A stretch of 45,275 nt of DNA from Paulinella micropora (taxonomy: Eukaryota > Cercozoa > Imbricatea > Euglyphida). Numbering within the stretch: position 1 is the first letter of the stretch; every line of letters begins with the position of its first letter. The translations under genes were made by a program, and so were the position numbers. This document shows, piece by piece, positions 31,445 to 43,994 of this stretch. The notes beneath the pieces are model-generated. The model had not been told where the DNA came from. It ran no database searches and saw only the letters and a program-made list of their open reading frames with translations. The stretch lies in contig BJOX01000330.1 of NCBI GenBank assembly GCA_009731375.1, forward strand, positions 383,447 to 428,721, in the 5' to 3' direction.

Positions 31445-32054
31445 GATAAGAAGCCTTTGGGGGTGGAGTGGTAGACGAAGGGCGATTGATCAGACTATAT
31501 GTCTTGATAGGCCCCGGGCATCTACCCGACCCCCAGACCCGCTGATAATTACAGATATTTGTATGTGTGGCATATATTATATTACTTTTGTTATTTTTAT
31601 ACCCCCTTGCGGGAAGCGCTTCCAAATTTTAGTTTTTATGTTATGATCATATGTGTGAAACTATCATATATATAAACATATATATTATCATATATTTATT
31701 ACACATTTATGTTGTCACTCCTTTCCGGTCATCATCATATCTATGTATTCCTATATGGTATATATGTATGTAATTTTCACATACTTCTTATTCATCTGCG
31801 AGATAGGGAGAGTAGAGTGTTAACCTTCTTTTCGTTGGGTAGGTCCGAATATACCACAGGTGCTCTGCCTTGTACGTAATCTAACTGATGCGTACTCGCT
31901 GTGGATAGGAGGGTAGCCAATCCCGACACTACTTCTCGGAGAGAGTGAGGGTAAGAGGATATGTTTTGAGTTTGTGTTTTCTAATGTTTCACAGAATAGT
32001 GGTAGTGACGTAACTTAATTAGGAACGGCAGTAACTTAATGTTAATTACCTTGT
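30984..32054 (+). other. long 3' non-coding region of the copia element
   Basis: No coding frame is recognised. Contains a (TA)n run at about 31390-31440 and AT-rich repeats with ATATAT near 31665-31700. Unusually long for a copia 3' region. Confidence 0.6.
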
Positions 32055-32065
32055 TCCAGGGGGAG
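32055..32065 (+). other. polypurine tract candidate
   Basis: CCAGGGGGAG-type G-rich stretch directly before the 3' LTR, the expected place for plus-strand priming. Confidence 0.65.
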
Positions 32066-32261
32066 TGTTGGAACTAATAATTAATTAGTAGTTACGGACC
32101 GGCCGTATTAGAGTAACGGTGTCGTTAGAGCCATTACTTATGATCCGGCCAGTCATGTTACGCGGCGCACCTTGTTGGCGCCCTTTCTCATTAAAGTTGT
32201 AGTCTGCATCGAGAGTGTCGTAGCAGTCATAGATTATTATATTAATAATAGTATTCTAACA
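32066..32261 (+). repeat. 3' LTR
   Basis: 196 bp, TGTTGGAA to TTCTAACA, followed by the GTCGG duplication at 32262-32266. Confidence 0.95.
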
Positions 32262-32266
32262 GTCGG
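32262..32266 (+). repeat. target-site duplication GTCGG, right
   Basis: Identical to 22860-22864. It marks the insertion point of the + strand copia element. Confidence 0.92.
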
Positions 32267-32271
32267 GTCTG

Positions 32272-33905
32272 TCAGGGAGTTTGTTGCGAGCCATAGGAGC
32301 ACTCAACAGTTCCCCCCCCCCCCCCACGGGCTCTTGTGGGTTGTTCTAAGGGTTTGTTTTCACTTTGCTCGCTTTGAGGTTCATTATCCTCCTCACCCTC
32401 TTGCTCAGCATCACGAGCAAGTATGTGATCCCCACCTCCTATGTTTCCATCCATCGCATCCTCGCTACTTTCCATTATAACAAGCCCATACTCTTTTTCT
32501 CCAGAGCTGTCTTCCCCCTCAGACCTGTTTCCTTCTCCTTCCTGTTCCTCAACCTCTTCTCCTACCTCTCCTCTTACAAGAGTAACTCCCTTTGACCCTT
32601 TCTTTCGAAACTTTCCATTCTTGTCTCGTTCCTTCCCTTTCGAGGAGTCAGAGTGAGTTGACTTAGGACCGGTTCGTTTGGAGTTAGACTTCAGTTTGGG
32701 GCAAAAACGCTTAGTATGCTCAGTTTGATAGCAGTTGTAGCATGTAGCAGTCAACCACCATTCCTGTCCTGAGCTATCACTCCCATGACTGTCGCCCTTT
32801 CTCCCTTTCCCGTTCTTTGTCCATCTCTTGTTCCTGTCTCTCTTACCTCCTCTCTCTTCTCCATCTTCTTCTCCTAGCAGTAGGTTCGCTCCTTTGCCCT
32901 CTCCCTTTCTCTCTCTGTCCTTCCTTCGTTCTCTCCTGAGCCTCTTCTGCTTAGCTGACCGCATCACGTATATCTCTCTTGCTAACTCTACCATTTCGTC
33001 ATGTGATAGTCTACTTGCTGCTGCTAGCCTATAATGCTCGTTGAGATAGTTCTGTCCAAATGCCTCATACACCTCTAACTTCTCTGGCAATCCATTCACT
33101 GCCTCATCTGGTTCGAAGTCCTTTCCTCTCAGTGTCTCTAATCAGTTCTTCTGCAGTAGGTGTTGTGTGAGGTATTCGTCCATGTCCTCTTTGGGTTGTG
33201 GTCTCATCTCTTTGAATGCTTTCTCCTCTACATATCTCGCCGCACCGCTGAGATTACCGTATTTTTCTTTAACAATGCAGACTTTCTCAAACGGGCAATA
33301 TACCTTTTTGCTACGTAGGAATTAAATCACTTTCGCTTCCGAGAATGCCGTGGTTACGAGAAGTTGAAACATCCTGCAGCGATGCTTCAAGGTACTGTTG
33401 TTCTGTCTTGTAATTCTTCTTCCTCAACAGATACACGTCTTTGGTTGTTCTGGTCATTGATCTCTTCTTTCTTCTGCTTGCTTTCTCTTCCCATGCTTTC
33501 TTCTCGTCCTTCGTGAGATCTTTCCAGTTGGCTGGTTTCTCTATCTGCGCCTTCTCAGTTCTGATGTTCTGCTTCCTCTTGTTCTCTGCTGTTGTGTTTC
33601 TTCTTCATCGTCTTTTCCTTCTGGTGTGTCCATTTCATGCGGTTCTCTCGGTTCGTCCACATGATCTCTTCTGCCTTCCTCATGCGATCTCTATCGTATC
33701 CATATTTCGTTTTCGCTGCTTTATTGTCCTTGCACACATCATGAAACATATCTCCGAGAGTGGTGTTCTTACCATACGCGTACTCCTCTATCTGGTAATA
33801 ACAGCTTTGCAAATCCTTTTTGTTTCCGCTAAACACCTGTGTGTGAGACATCAACTGTCTCATGCTACTTGCATTGTACTGAAAATTGCTTTCCCAGCGG
33901 CTCAT
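32272..33905 (-). pseudogene. gag: second copia-like gag, antisense
   Basis: Starts at 33905 (MSRWESNFQYNASS) with a typical N-terminal part (TQVFSGNKKDLQSCYYQIEE), then frame breaks between 33555 and 33100. The last 275 codons have YEAFGQNYLNEHYRLAAASR, a basic region, and a CCHC knuckle CYNCYQTEHTKRFCPK, followed by a Ser/Glu-rich tail ending at 32272. This order (gag core, Lys/Arg-rich, CCHC) is copia-like. Its stop is 6-10 bases from the insertion point of the other copia element. No protease or pol follows on the far side (22864 leftward), so it is an older, truncated element. Confidence 0.7.
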
Positions 33906-35546
33906 AACAGTTGATTAGGTAATTACCCTGTCACTCACGGACCTAGTACTATAATATTAATGCCTTATTACACTCCGGTTTGCTGAGAGACTCCGTTAGA
34001 AGTCGCGACGCTCAATCGACACACTTTAATCCGCAAGTAGAATAGCAGAACTGACAACTCAGAGGCAGTAACAAAACTGAATATAGTGAATTCCGCAGTC
34101 GTAACTGTAAAGGTCCACAATGATTATTGTCCAATTCTGGATGCAAATGAAGTCAGACGGTTACGTCCGTTACTCTTATTGACTAGAACTACGCGGTTAT
34201 TCCGGCGACTATACGAATAAAATACTATCAGACTGAACACTTTAACGACCGGCCAAAACCACTACCATTGACATTTTTCTGTTTTTGACCGATCCGTTAG
34301 ATTCTCCTCTGCACGACGTTTCGACTTCACTAACTAGCTTACGATTTCGTCCAGGAATGACTTCAAACGATTTAATCAAAGTTTTTACAGCAAGTGCCAT
34401 TTTCCCCTTCTCCATTGCCTTTTTCCACGATTTCCCGAAAACCACAATTTACGGTGAATTTTGGGAACACAGTCAAGAGAAGCGAAAAATCATTATTGTC
34501 GCACAATCTAGGTTTTCACATCAATGACTTAGAGAGATTTTCCAAATGAAAATCTCTGACTTCCACTTGAACACCAATAACTTGAACTTGAAGCCACCTT
34601 CAAGTACATTGTACATTTAACTTCAAGTGTCGTCTAACAGCTACTCACAATCTACGTTCAACCAAGATCGCACTTTGCAAACCAAGTCTGCAAACCAGTA
34701 GAAATCAACGTAAATAAACGAAGTGACCTCTCAGCTATTTACTGGTATTTCACCTACTCTTAGGAGTTAGGGCTGTTTGCTGCCATAGAGACTTTTAAAT
34801 AAGAGTTCGTTGTGTATTTATCCCTTGGGGTTCAACTGTATCCAAACTCACAATTCGAATTTTCCTTTCAAGTGGAAACTGCACACACGAGTTTTGTGTG
34901 CTCTGTCGACAGATCGATTTGAAAGCACCTTCTACAAGGAAGGTACTACTCAACGAACGTGGAAGATTAGATGTCATCAAAAACCACATATGTGAGACAG
35001 ATCGTTCACCTGTCCTTGCATTTTTGTGTCGTATTTATGTTTTTCCACACTCTATGCAGTCGAGCAACACAATATGTGTTTGGTTTTGTTTAATGTGTTA
35101 GGGTCACCCCCTTATCACCCAGCAAGATCATCCTCTTTGCTGCTCATCGTGCTCTGCAAGTGTACCAACGCTGCCTGGCCTACCCCTGGTAACGTGGAAT
35201 GTTCGCCAACTCGCGCCAAGACGATCCCCTGTCGCGTATTCGGGAGCACAACAGTTAAAACTAGTCCGAATGAATTTGCAACAAAACTTTAATGAAATAA
35301 CTGAACAGTAAAAATAGCCCGAACTGGCAAAAACTAAAATGAGTTGGGAAGAAACTAACTGACTCAGTCATTTCGGACGACCGGGAGCGAGCACCAGCCC
35401 CGCCGACTGTGCGGTTGGCTGAACACACTTAGCTCACAGCTCACGGCATACATTTCGGCCGAACTCTTACGACCAGACGGAGGGTGGGAGGGATAAAGAA
35501 ACAGGGAGTGGCGTGGTGGGATAAACAGGTGGTACCACCCCCCCCC

Positions 35547-35781
35547 NNNNNNNNNNNNNNNNNNNNNNNNNNNNNNNNNNNNNNNNNNNNNNNNNNNNNN
35601 NNNNNNNNNNNNNNNNNNNNNNNNNNNNNNNNNNNNNNNNNNNNNNNNNNNNNNNNNNNNNNNNNNNNNNNNNNNNNNNNNNNNNNNNNNNNNNNNNNNN
35701 NNNNNNNNNNNNNNNNNNNNNNNNNNNNNNNNNNNNNNNNNNNNNNNNNNNNNNNNNNNNNNNNNNNNNNNNNNNNNNNNN
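35547..35781. other. assembly gap, 235 N
   Basis: The unknown bases are bordered by poly-C on both sides (9 C before, 7 C after). Two further 10-N gaps lie at 25144-25153 (after about 23 C) and 42467-42476 (inside CA repeats). Confidence 0.99.
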
Positions 35782-36256
35782 CCCCCCCAAAGGAACACGA
35801 ACTCACAGTAGTGCTGAGGGCCGTCCTGCTAAGCATAGAGAAACAAAGGAAACTTGACAATCACCTTGACTAAAATTCAAAAGAAGAAAAGAAACTAGAG
35901 ATGCGCTGATAAACCTAAAACCGCGAGCAGGGCCTAAAGCAAAAACATTGAGAGGAGAGAAAACAAAAGACAACGGGGGAGAAACAAACGATAACTTGAA
36001 AAATCCCCCCCCTTCTCTCCCCCCCCCCTCTACTAAAACAAGGGGAAAACATTGTTATTAAAATAGGAACAAGGGTTGAATCGAGATTAACTAAAAGAAA
36101 ACTTGAAAATTAAAATAATTTGAAAACAAGGTGGAGGGAAGGGTTTTCTCGATGAGAAAGCCTTCTTCAGCCAGCTACTACCAAAGCAACAAACCAACAG
36201 CAAACCCACAACAGAATACAGCCTACTTCTATGCACGTGTAAGCCAAGTGAACACC

Positions 36257-36380
36257 CGCCGGCCTTCGGCCGGCGAAAAGGTATTGAATAAATCCGGCTA
36301 CACAATACTTAAAACGAAACGGTTTTTTCCGGCTTCGCCGGAAACCGGAAACGGATACGGAAATGCCGGCTACGCCGGCA
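36257..36380. repeat. cluster of GC-rich mini-hairpins
   Basis: Three perfect palindromes with 3-base loops: CGCCGGCC-TTC-GGCCGGCG (36257-36275), TTTCCGGC-TTC-GCCGGAAA (36326-36344) and TGCCGGC-TAC-GCCGGCA (36364-36380). They share the core GCCGGC-(T/T/A)-GCCGGC in otherwise AT-rich DNA. Confidence 0.8.
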
Positions 36381-36460
36381 ACCGAAACCTTATCGTTCCA
36401 AATTAATCCTAACAAGTTTTAACAACGGTTAAAATCAAAGATTCTAACCACAAGAAATGC

Positions 36461-38985
36461 TTGGACCCTTTCACTATATTGGGCGTCTACCATGGTCTTC
36501 TGCCTTCTGAAAAGAAGTTTCTGAAGAAAGTGGAGGAAGGGAAGTCTACTCCTCTCACTACAGACCTCTCGTGGACGCAATCAACGCAGTTCAAAGAGGA
36601 TTTATTCACCAACTACTCTGGCGAATACAGGAACGTTCTACTCAAGGCAAGCAAGGACAAGCAAACAAATTTGCTCCATCTACCATTGGTACCGACACCA
36701 TCCCTCACGCTGATGTTCAATCCCAACGTGACGGCCCACGACATCTACCAGGAGTATTTGGGACCTACAGGCTCTGCAGCTCAACAGGAGGCTCTCTGGA
36801 ATCAATTGGGTACTCTCATCCCTCTCCAGGTATATGTCAATCATTTACCTATTTCGACTTCGATGCCTGGAGCATGGATTGGTACTCCCAGCCCCTGCAA
36901 GCACTCCAGTTACCGTGCCTCCATCGACCCTGATTGGTTCGACGCCAGCAATAGCCCTGGGAAGTATTCCTCTGGGACCTACACCGCTGACTCACCCATC
37001 AGCGAGCCCCACGGCTCCATCTGCACCATCAACGGCTGCAACATCGCCCCCTGTAGCTACCCCATCGTTGGCCTTTACTCCAGTTACGATGCCCGCGGGT
37101 GCAACAGCATTGGCCCCCATTGGTAGGGTACCTCCTATCATCCCTGTCGGTCCGTTTGCCCACCCTGGAAATCTAGCAAGTGGAGAGACACCCCTGCCCC
37201 GACGTGAGCCGCATCCATCGCTGGCATCCATCTTGGCATCTCGCCCACCTGCTCCAATGGTCAATCGAGCACTGTCCATGACTGACCCAGCTTTCACGTC
37301 ACCATTTCGACCGATAATTGGCTCTTTTGGACCCAGACCGGCCTTTGCTCCATTGACAGCAACTCCGATTGATTCGTCAGGTTCAACCCTCGCTACATCG
37401 ACGCCGGCACGCCCAACGCCTCGCATCTCGCTGGGTACAACAATGCAAAGGTAGTAGAATCACACTGAGCCCTCTCTTCTCCGTTGCGGACGAGTCTTAC
37501 TCGACCCTGCTCGCTGATGGTGCGAACCCTCCCGCGGAGGATCAAGGGGGAACCCCTGTGACTGCAGCAACCGGTAATGCAACAGTGGCGACTCCGGCTC
37601 CCGCGAGCTCGTCATCAAGCTCATCTTCAAGCTCGGCATCGAGCTCAACATCGAGCTCGTCTGCAGGTTCATCATCTGATCCATCGTCTGGTATGACGAT
37701 TGCGATTCAGCCACCGGCCCCTTCGGCGGAGAATGGCCCTCCAGGAACGGCTACACCATCCCCGCCATCCTCAGGCAATGAATCCTCGTCAGCATCGTCG
37801 ACAGGAAGAGTTCTGCGATCGTCCACCTTTGCAGGTATTCCACCCCGCACGCTACACATGATGGCCCGAGTCCGATCTCTCTTCGTGTTGACCCGCCCGG
37901 CCACCGCGCCGGGACATGACGTTGCTACTCAAGCCCGCGAACCTGCATTCAACTTACAGTTGAACAACTTGTCAATGCTGTTGGCATGCAACCGCATCAT
38001 CGACACGGTGAATAAGTGGGGAGACAAGACTGCAATTGCCTTCATGGACGCGTACTGGACTCGGTACATTCGTGTCACTGACGAACGCACCCGCGTCTGG
38101 AGCATCATCCCGTACATGCTCATGGAATATTTCATGGAGCTGTTCAAGGGACGACTGGACAAGGGAGACACGAAGCGACCAGCTATGCAAGCCCTCAAAC
38201 TTCGACGCTTCAAGAAGGAAAGCCTTGCAGGGTATGTACATCGTTGCATCACAAGCTACGAGACGGCCCAGGGAGCTGGCTATCTGACGGCCGACTTCAA
38301 TCAAGTCCGCGATGTGTCTCGGATGCTTACGCCCATGGAACGAGAGCGATGGACCCTATACGCCGCCGAGATATTTAATGCAATTGGTGTTGCATGGCCC
38401 CGCGATTTCAGTGATCTTCTGCCCTGGACCAGCTCCCTCGATCTCCACTGCATGGAAGAATATTGGCCCTGGACGGACAGTACTACGAAACCCTCGTCGG
38501 CCGCCACATATAAGCGACTACGGGAGCGCCCTCCTCGTCCGACGCCCTCCACCTTCTCCCGTGACTCAACCGTCAAGGTCGACACTCGTCAGAAGAGACC
38601 GCGTAGGACGCAGCAGGAAAACAAGGAGAACAAACGCCCTCCTCGTCGTCAGAAACGCAAGGCTGACGCCATGTCGATGGCCCAACCGGCTGCATCACCG
38701 GATCGTGGACGCCCCAACAAGCGGACTAAGACGGACAAGCCAGCCCCGACTACGAAGAAGGCGGCAACACGCCCACCCTTCACCAAGGCGAATGCGATTG
38801 TCATCCCTTCGAAGAAATCGTCGATGGTTACGGCCGCCACCAAGTCCGCCCCGACATCGCCAAAGCGTCCACCCTTCACCGGGATTCCATGCTCCTACTG
38901 CAAGGAACATAACCAGTTCCTCAAGCCGAATCAGACCCCGAAGCACTCGCTTGAACAATGCAAACTGCGGCAACAGCGTTGCTAG
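36461..38985 (+). pseudogene. retroelement gag (gag-pro type), two frameshifts
   Basis: Starts MDPFTILGVYHGLLPSEKKF, changes frame near 36880 into a Pro/Ala/Thr-rich linker, and again near 37440 into the last frame (37369-38985). That frame has a Ser-rich run (37600-37680), then a capsid-like helical domain: NKWGDKTAIAFMDAYWTRYI, IPYMLMEYFMELFKG, RRFKKESLAGYVHRCITSYE. An Arg/Lys-rich segment and a Cys/His cluster follow (IPCSYCKEHNQF...KHSLEQCKLRQQRC). About 840 codons. The structure is that of a Ty3-like or related Gag, but I assign no clade. The final TAG (38983-38985) sits in frame with the protease. Confidence 0.6.
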
Positions 38986-39825
38986 GATGAAGGCAAGCAT
39001 TGCAACTGGAAGCCATCCTCGGCCGCCACGCGGAAGCAGCCACGGGCTTTCCACATGACGACGCGAGCGGCGTCTCAGGAGTCACGACGTCTACTCCGCA
39101 TTTCTACGACCCCGACCGTCGTCTGCGGGAATATATACGTACGCAAATCATTGCGCCCGTCCCCGGAAGAAGACATCATCGGTAAGACTACATGCGTTCT
39201 AGACTCGGCCTGCAACTGCAAAGGCGTAGCCCTCCTCGACTGGGTAATACACCAAGGACTTGAGATCGTGTCGCTCCCACCCGTCGACGCACGCTCATCT
39301 GTGGGTGTTGATGCTACTCTTTCTGAAGGCATTGAACTTTTCGTTTCGGCCACACCGACGTCTCCGCTTCATGCCATCACGATATATATTTCGAGCCACC
39401 TCCCCGAAGATATGAACCTGCTTCTTGCCAACGAGGTCTCGGCGCAGCTCAACCTCTCCATTGACGGCGCGCGAGCGATTCGGCCCACGGACTACATGCC
39501 CCTGAAGCCGCCTTCCAAGCAAATCGTCTACGAGACGGAGTTCCATCTCTTCGAGACGCCACTTCAAGTCGATGATTTACAACTTGCTACGGTTAGCTAC
39601 GATTTTCGCCCTGCAACGTTGGCGAAAGAGACGTCCTACCCGATAGTCAAATTCAACAAAATCATCGACCGCCGTCCCAAACTACAGCTCCCTTCGAACT
39701 CCCACGACCTTCTGTCTACTTCGAACGCCCACCTCTATGGCTGCCAAGTCAACCTGTTCATGTCTTCACGTAAAAGAAGACCTTGCGACGGCAACGTTGG
39801 ATGGCCGGGCCGCAGACTCGCGTGA
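38986..39825 (+). pseudogene. retropepsin-like protease region
   Basis: Continues the gag frame without shift after the TAG. Key blocks are IGKTTCVLDSACNCKGVALL, where LDSAC stands in place of the LDSGA/DTGA active site, and NLLLANEVSAQLNLSIDGAR, which resembles the ILG-x2-F/L...L-x-ID ending of retropepsins. A TGA ends it at 39823-39825, but the frame stays open afterwards. The altered active site makes activity doubtful; the assignment is by pattern only. Confidence 0.5.
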
Positions 39826-39840
39826 TTCGAAGCACCGCCA

Positions 39841-40778
39841 ATGACACCAAACGTACGCCGTGCAATCGGAGATCCCTTTCATCTTCGACGAACTGAAGTC
39901 CTGACTCCAGTCCCCACTCTATGCGCGAGCCAGACCCCACAAATGACGTATAAGGATGTCCGACCTGTACCGTTCGTATGGATACCTCCAAGCTGTATCC
40001 CCGAACGCAAAGAAGAGGAAAAGGCCTCTACTACGGACGAGGACTTGTGGATCGTCAAGGAAGTATACGCGAACTACTTCCCGACCATGGGATCCGTTTG
40101 CTTCGTGGGCACATACCCCAGATGTCCACACCTCGGTTATTGGGTCCCGGAACAAATGATCACTAGCCAAGGACTATGGCCCGACAACGTCACTCCAGAA
40201 AGATGCGACGGGTTGGGACTGCCCTCGAGTGGAACGATCGTTGCTGCGCACGGCAGAAAACTCCCGCGGGACTTAGTAAATCCCGCCACCGGAAAATGAC
40301 ATCCACTGGAGATGTGCGGAGCAGATGGTCTTCCCGTACACGGACCACTACAACTTTATCGCACACCCGCTCCTGGCGCGAACTTTTCTCCCATGGACTG
40401 CAGCACCGAACCCGGCTTCGAGTTCATCCTCGAGTTCGTCCATGAGCGCCTCGTCAAGCTCGGCAGCAAGCTCATCATCGAGCTCATCATCGAGCTCATC
40501 ATCGAGCACAACTTCGAGCACAACTTCGAGCACAACTTCGAGCACAACTTCGAGCACAACTTCGAGCACAACTTCAGCACAACTTCAAGTCGTCCTCGAG
40601 CTCGACATCGAGCTCGTCGTCCACTACGGCGCCTCCACGCACCCGGGAGAGTCAGATCTACTTACGTACTGACCCTCGCCAGATGTATGGGAGCACCCCT
40701 TGGGGTAGATCTGACATCGAATTTGTTGACGCTACGTACGGCCTCAGTCGTGACAATCCTACGCTCCTCATGCAACAC
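39841..40778 (+). pseudogene. unrecognised polyprotein part, upstream of TIR insertion
   Basis: Continues in the same frame as gag and protease up to 40299, with VWIPPSCIPERKEEEKASTT, DLWIVKEVYANYFPTMGSV and FVGTYPRCPHLGYWVPEQM. A shift near 40275 leads to HWRCAEQMVFPYTDHYNFIA and a Ser/Thr run coded by AGCTCATCATCG and TCGAGCACAACT repeats (40430-40580). Another shift leads to SQIYLRTDPRQMYGSTPWGR and FVDATYGLSRDNPTLLMQH at 40778, where the TIR element begins. Where Ty3-like elements have reverse transcriptase I see no RT motif. Function unknown. Confidence 0.45.
40430..40580 (+). repeat. coding 12-bp tandem repeats
   Basis: AGCTCATCATCG-type units followed by six or more TTCGAGCACAAC units. 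In one frame they encode Ser/Thr runs. Likely replication-slippage expansion within the gene. Confidence 0.8.
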
Positions 40779-40911
40779 GTGATGATCAATTCTAAGCTTA
40801 GTTATCGTCAACGATGCCGTTAACGATCATCATTTACGATGGTCGTTCACGATATGGTTATCGGTAACGGAGCCGTGAACGATCATCGATGACGATAGCC
40901 GTTCACGGTAG
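40779..40911 (+). repeat. TIR, left arm
   Basis: GTGATGATCAATTCTAAGC at the tip. Inverted partner at 43862-43994. Confidence 0.85.
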
Positions 40912-41114
40912 GCTGTTCAGATGCCGGCTGCCGGTTACCGGGTAACAACACTTCTCAGTGCACAGAGACTACAACTTTCATTACTCATGATTCAATAATT
41001 GAAATCATTAACAAATATTGATAATCTCTTTTGCGCAGTCACTCCTTTTAATAAAACTTGTCACCCATAGGCATGAGTGTATTACAGTAATTTATATAAT
41101 TACGGATGAGTGTA

Positions 41115-41480
41115 TAGTTATTAATATTTCTTCTTCTTCCTTCTTCCTTCTTTTCCTTCTTTTTCTTTCTTCTTCCTTCCTTCTTCTTCCTTCTCTTCCT
41201 CCTTCCTCCTCCTCCTCCTTTTCTTCTTCTTCTTCTTCTTCTTCTTCTTCTTCTTCTTCTTCTTCTTCTTCTTCTTCTTCTTCTGCTTCTTCTTCTTTTT
41301 CTTCTTCTTCTTCTTCTTCTTCTTCTTCTTCTTCTTCTTCTTCTTCTTCTTCTTCTTCTTCCGATTCTCTTTTTCTTCTTTTTCTTCTTTCTTCTTCTTC
41401 TTCTTTTTTCTTCTTCTTCGTCTTCTTCTTCTTCTCTTTCCTCCTCTTTCCTCCTTTTCTTTCTTCTTTCATCTTTTTCT
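41115..41480. repeat. (CTT)n-rich pyrimidine tract
   Basis: About 360 bases of almost pure pyrimidine on the + strand, mostly TTC repeats. Confidence 0.95.
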
Positions 41481-41489
41481 TAAAAAAGG

Positions 41490-41632
41490 GGGGGGCAGGG
41501 AAAGAAAGGAAAGAAAGGGAAAGAAAGTACAAGAAAAGAAAAGAGAAAAGAAAAGAGAAAAGAAAAGAGAAAAGAAAAGAGAAAAAAGAAAAGAAAGAAA
41601 AAGGAAAAGAAAGAAAAAGGAAAAGAAAAACG
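41490..41632. repeat. purine tract (GAAAA/GAAA)
   Basis: Almost pure purine on the + strand with AAAAGAGAAAAGA units, directly after the pyrimidine tract and a G7 run. Confidence 0.93.
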
Positions 41633-41984
41633 AAGTTGGGATGTCTATATACAAATGAAACTAGAAAATGCCCCATCGCGTTTGCCCCGTCGTTTAGACC
41701 CGTAGTTTATCAGTTTATTTATTAAATATTCATTTAAAAATAATTTAATAATTATAAATTGAATTTCCACTTACAATATTGATATTGAGAGCGCTTAATA
41801 TTCATAGGTATACATACCGGTACCAGCCATATTATAATTAGTATATGAATTTATATTATAAATAAATTTAAGTATAAATACACAATAATAGAACGCGCCC
41901 ATAGTGTTTGCTCCATCCTCTTTTCCCCATCGCGTTTGCATCGCATTTTCATAATTAGCATTCCACATCTTTATGCACATAAAA

Positions 41985-43380
<1,396 letters not shown>

Positions 43381-43412
43381 CGAATTATAACATGTACACA
43401 CGATCTTACGTA

Positions 43413-43612
<200 letters not shown>

Positions 43613-43861
43613 CTTTTGTTGTTGTTGTTGTTGTTGTAAATATCTGTCACAGTCTTATAAATTCAAAATATTCCTTAATTATCACGAGTCAATACATATT
43701 AATTATATATTAGCCAGTACTCTGACGTAAATCATGATTATTTTTAATATTGAATCATCATTTATTAATACTGATTACTACTAGTTGCCTTAGCTTCAGC
43801 TCTCTGCAGTAATATTATTACCGGCAGCCGCTGAACTTGAGTGACATCCAATCTATCCGAT

Positions 43862-43994
43862 GCTATCGTGAACGGCTATCGTGATCGATGATCGTTTATG
43901 CTCCGGTAACGATAACAGTCCCGTGAACGATCATCGTCAATGATGATCGTTAACGGTATCGTTAACGATAACTAAGCTTAGAATTAATCATCAC
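43862..43994 (-). repeat. TIR, right arm
   Basis: Reverse complement of 40779-40911 with about 17 differences; the tip reads ATCATCAC before the AC duplication. Confidence 0.85.

Larger units (their letters stand above)
22865..32261 (+). mobile_element. full-length Ty1/copia LTR retrotransposon, 9.4 kb
   Basis: Paired 196-bp LTRs (TGTTGGAA...CTAACA), a 5-bp target duplication, a tRNA-like primer site, a G-rich tract before the 3' LTR, and the copia order gag, protease, integrase, reverse transcriptase, RNase H. The LTRs differ at about 7 of 196 sites (about 96.4% identity), indicating a moderately recent insertion. Yet the coding region has many frame breaks and a 10-base gap at 25144. It is long for a copia element because of acidic/Ser-rich linkers and about 1.1 kb of 3' non-coding DNA. 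Confidence 0.95.
33906..36460. other. non-coding stretch with gap
   Basis: I see no gene. It holds a 10-bp inverted repeat at 34533-34557 (AGAGATTTTC, 5-base loop), a cluster of short CTTGAA/TTCAAG motifs at 34560-34640, a poly-C run into 235 N at 35547-35781, a C-rich tract around 36006-36028, and GC-rich mini-hairpins from 36257. Confidence 0.6.

Noticed and set aside
31362-31625. Frame across the TA repeat
   Set aside because: Ile/Tyr run from TATA repeats inside the copia 3' non-coding region.
35364-35873. Frames crossing the 235-N gap
   Set aside because: Most residues are unknown; there is no supported coding sequence.
41018-41725. 235-residue Ser/Phe/Lys protein
   Set aside because: It is translation of CTT and GAAAA simple repeats without any non-repetitive core.
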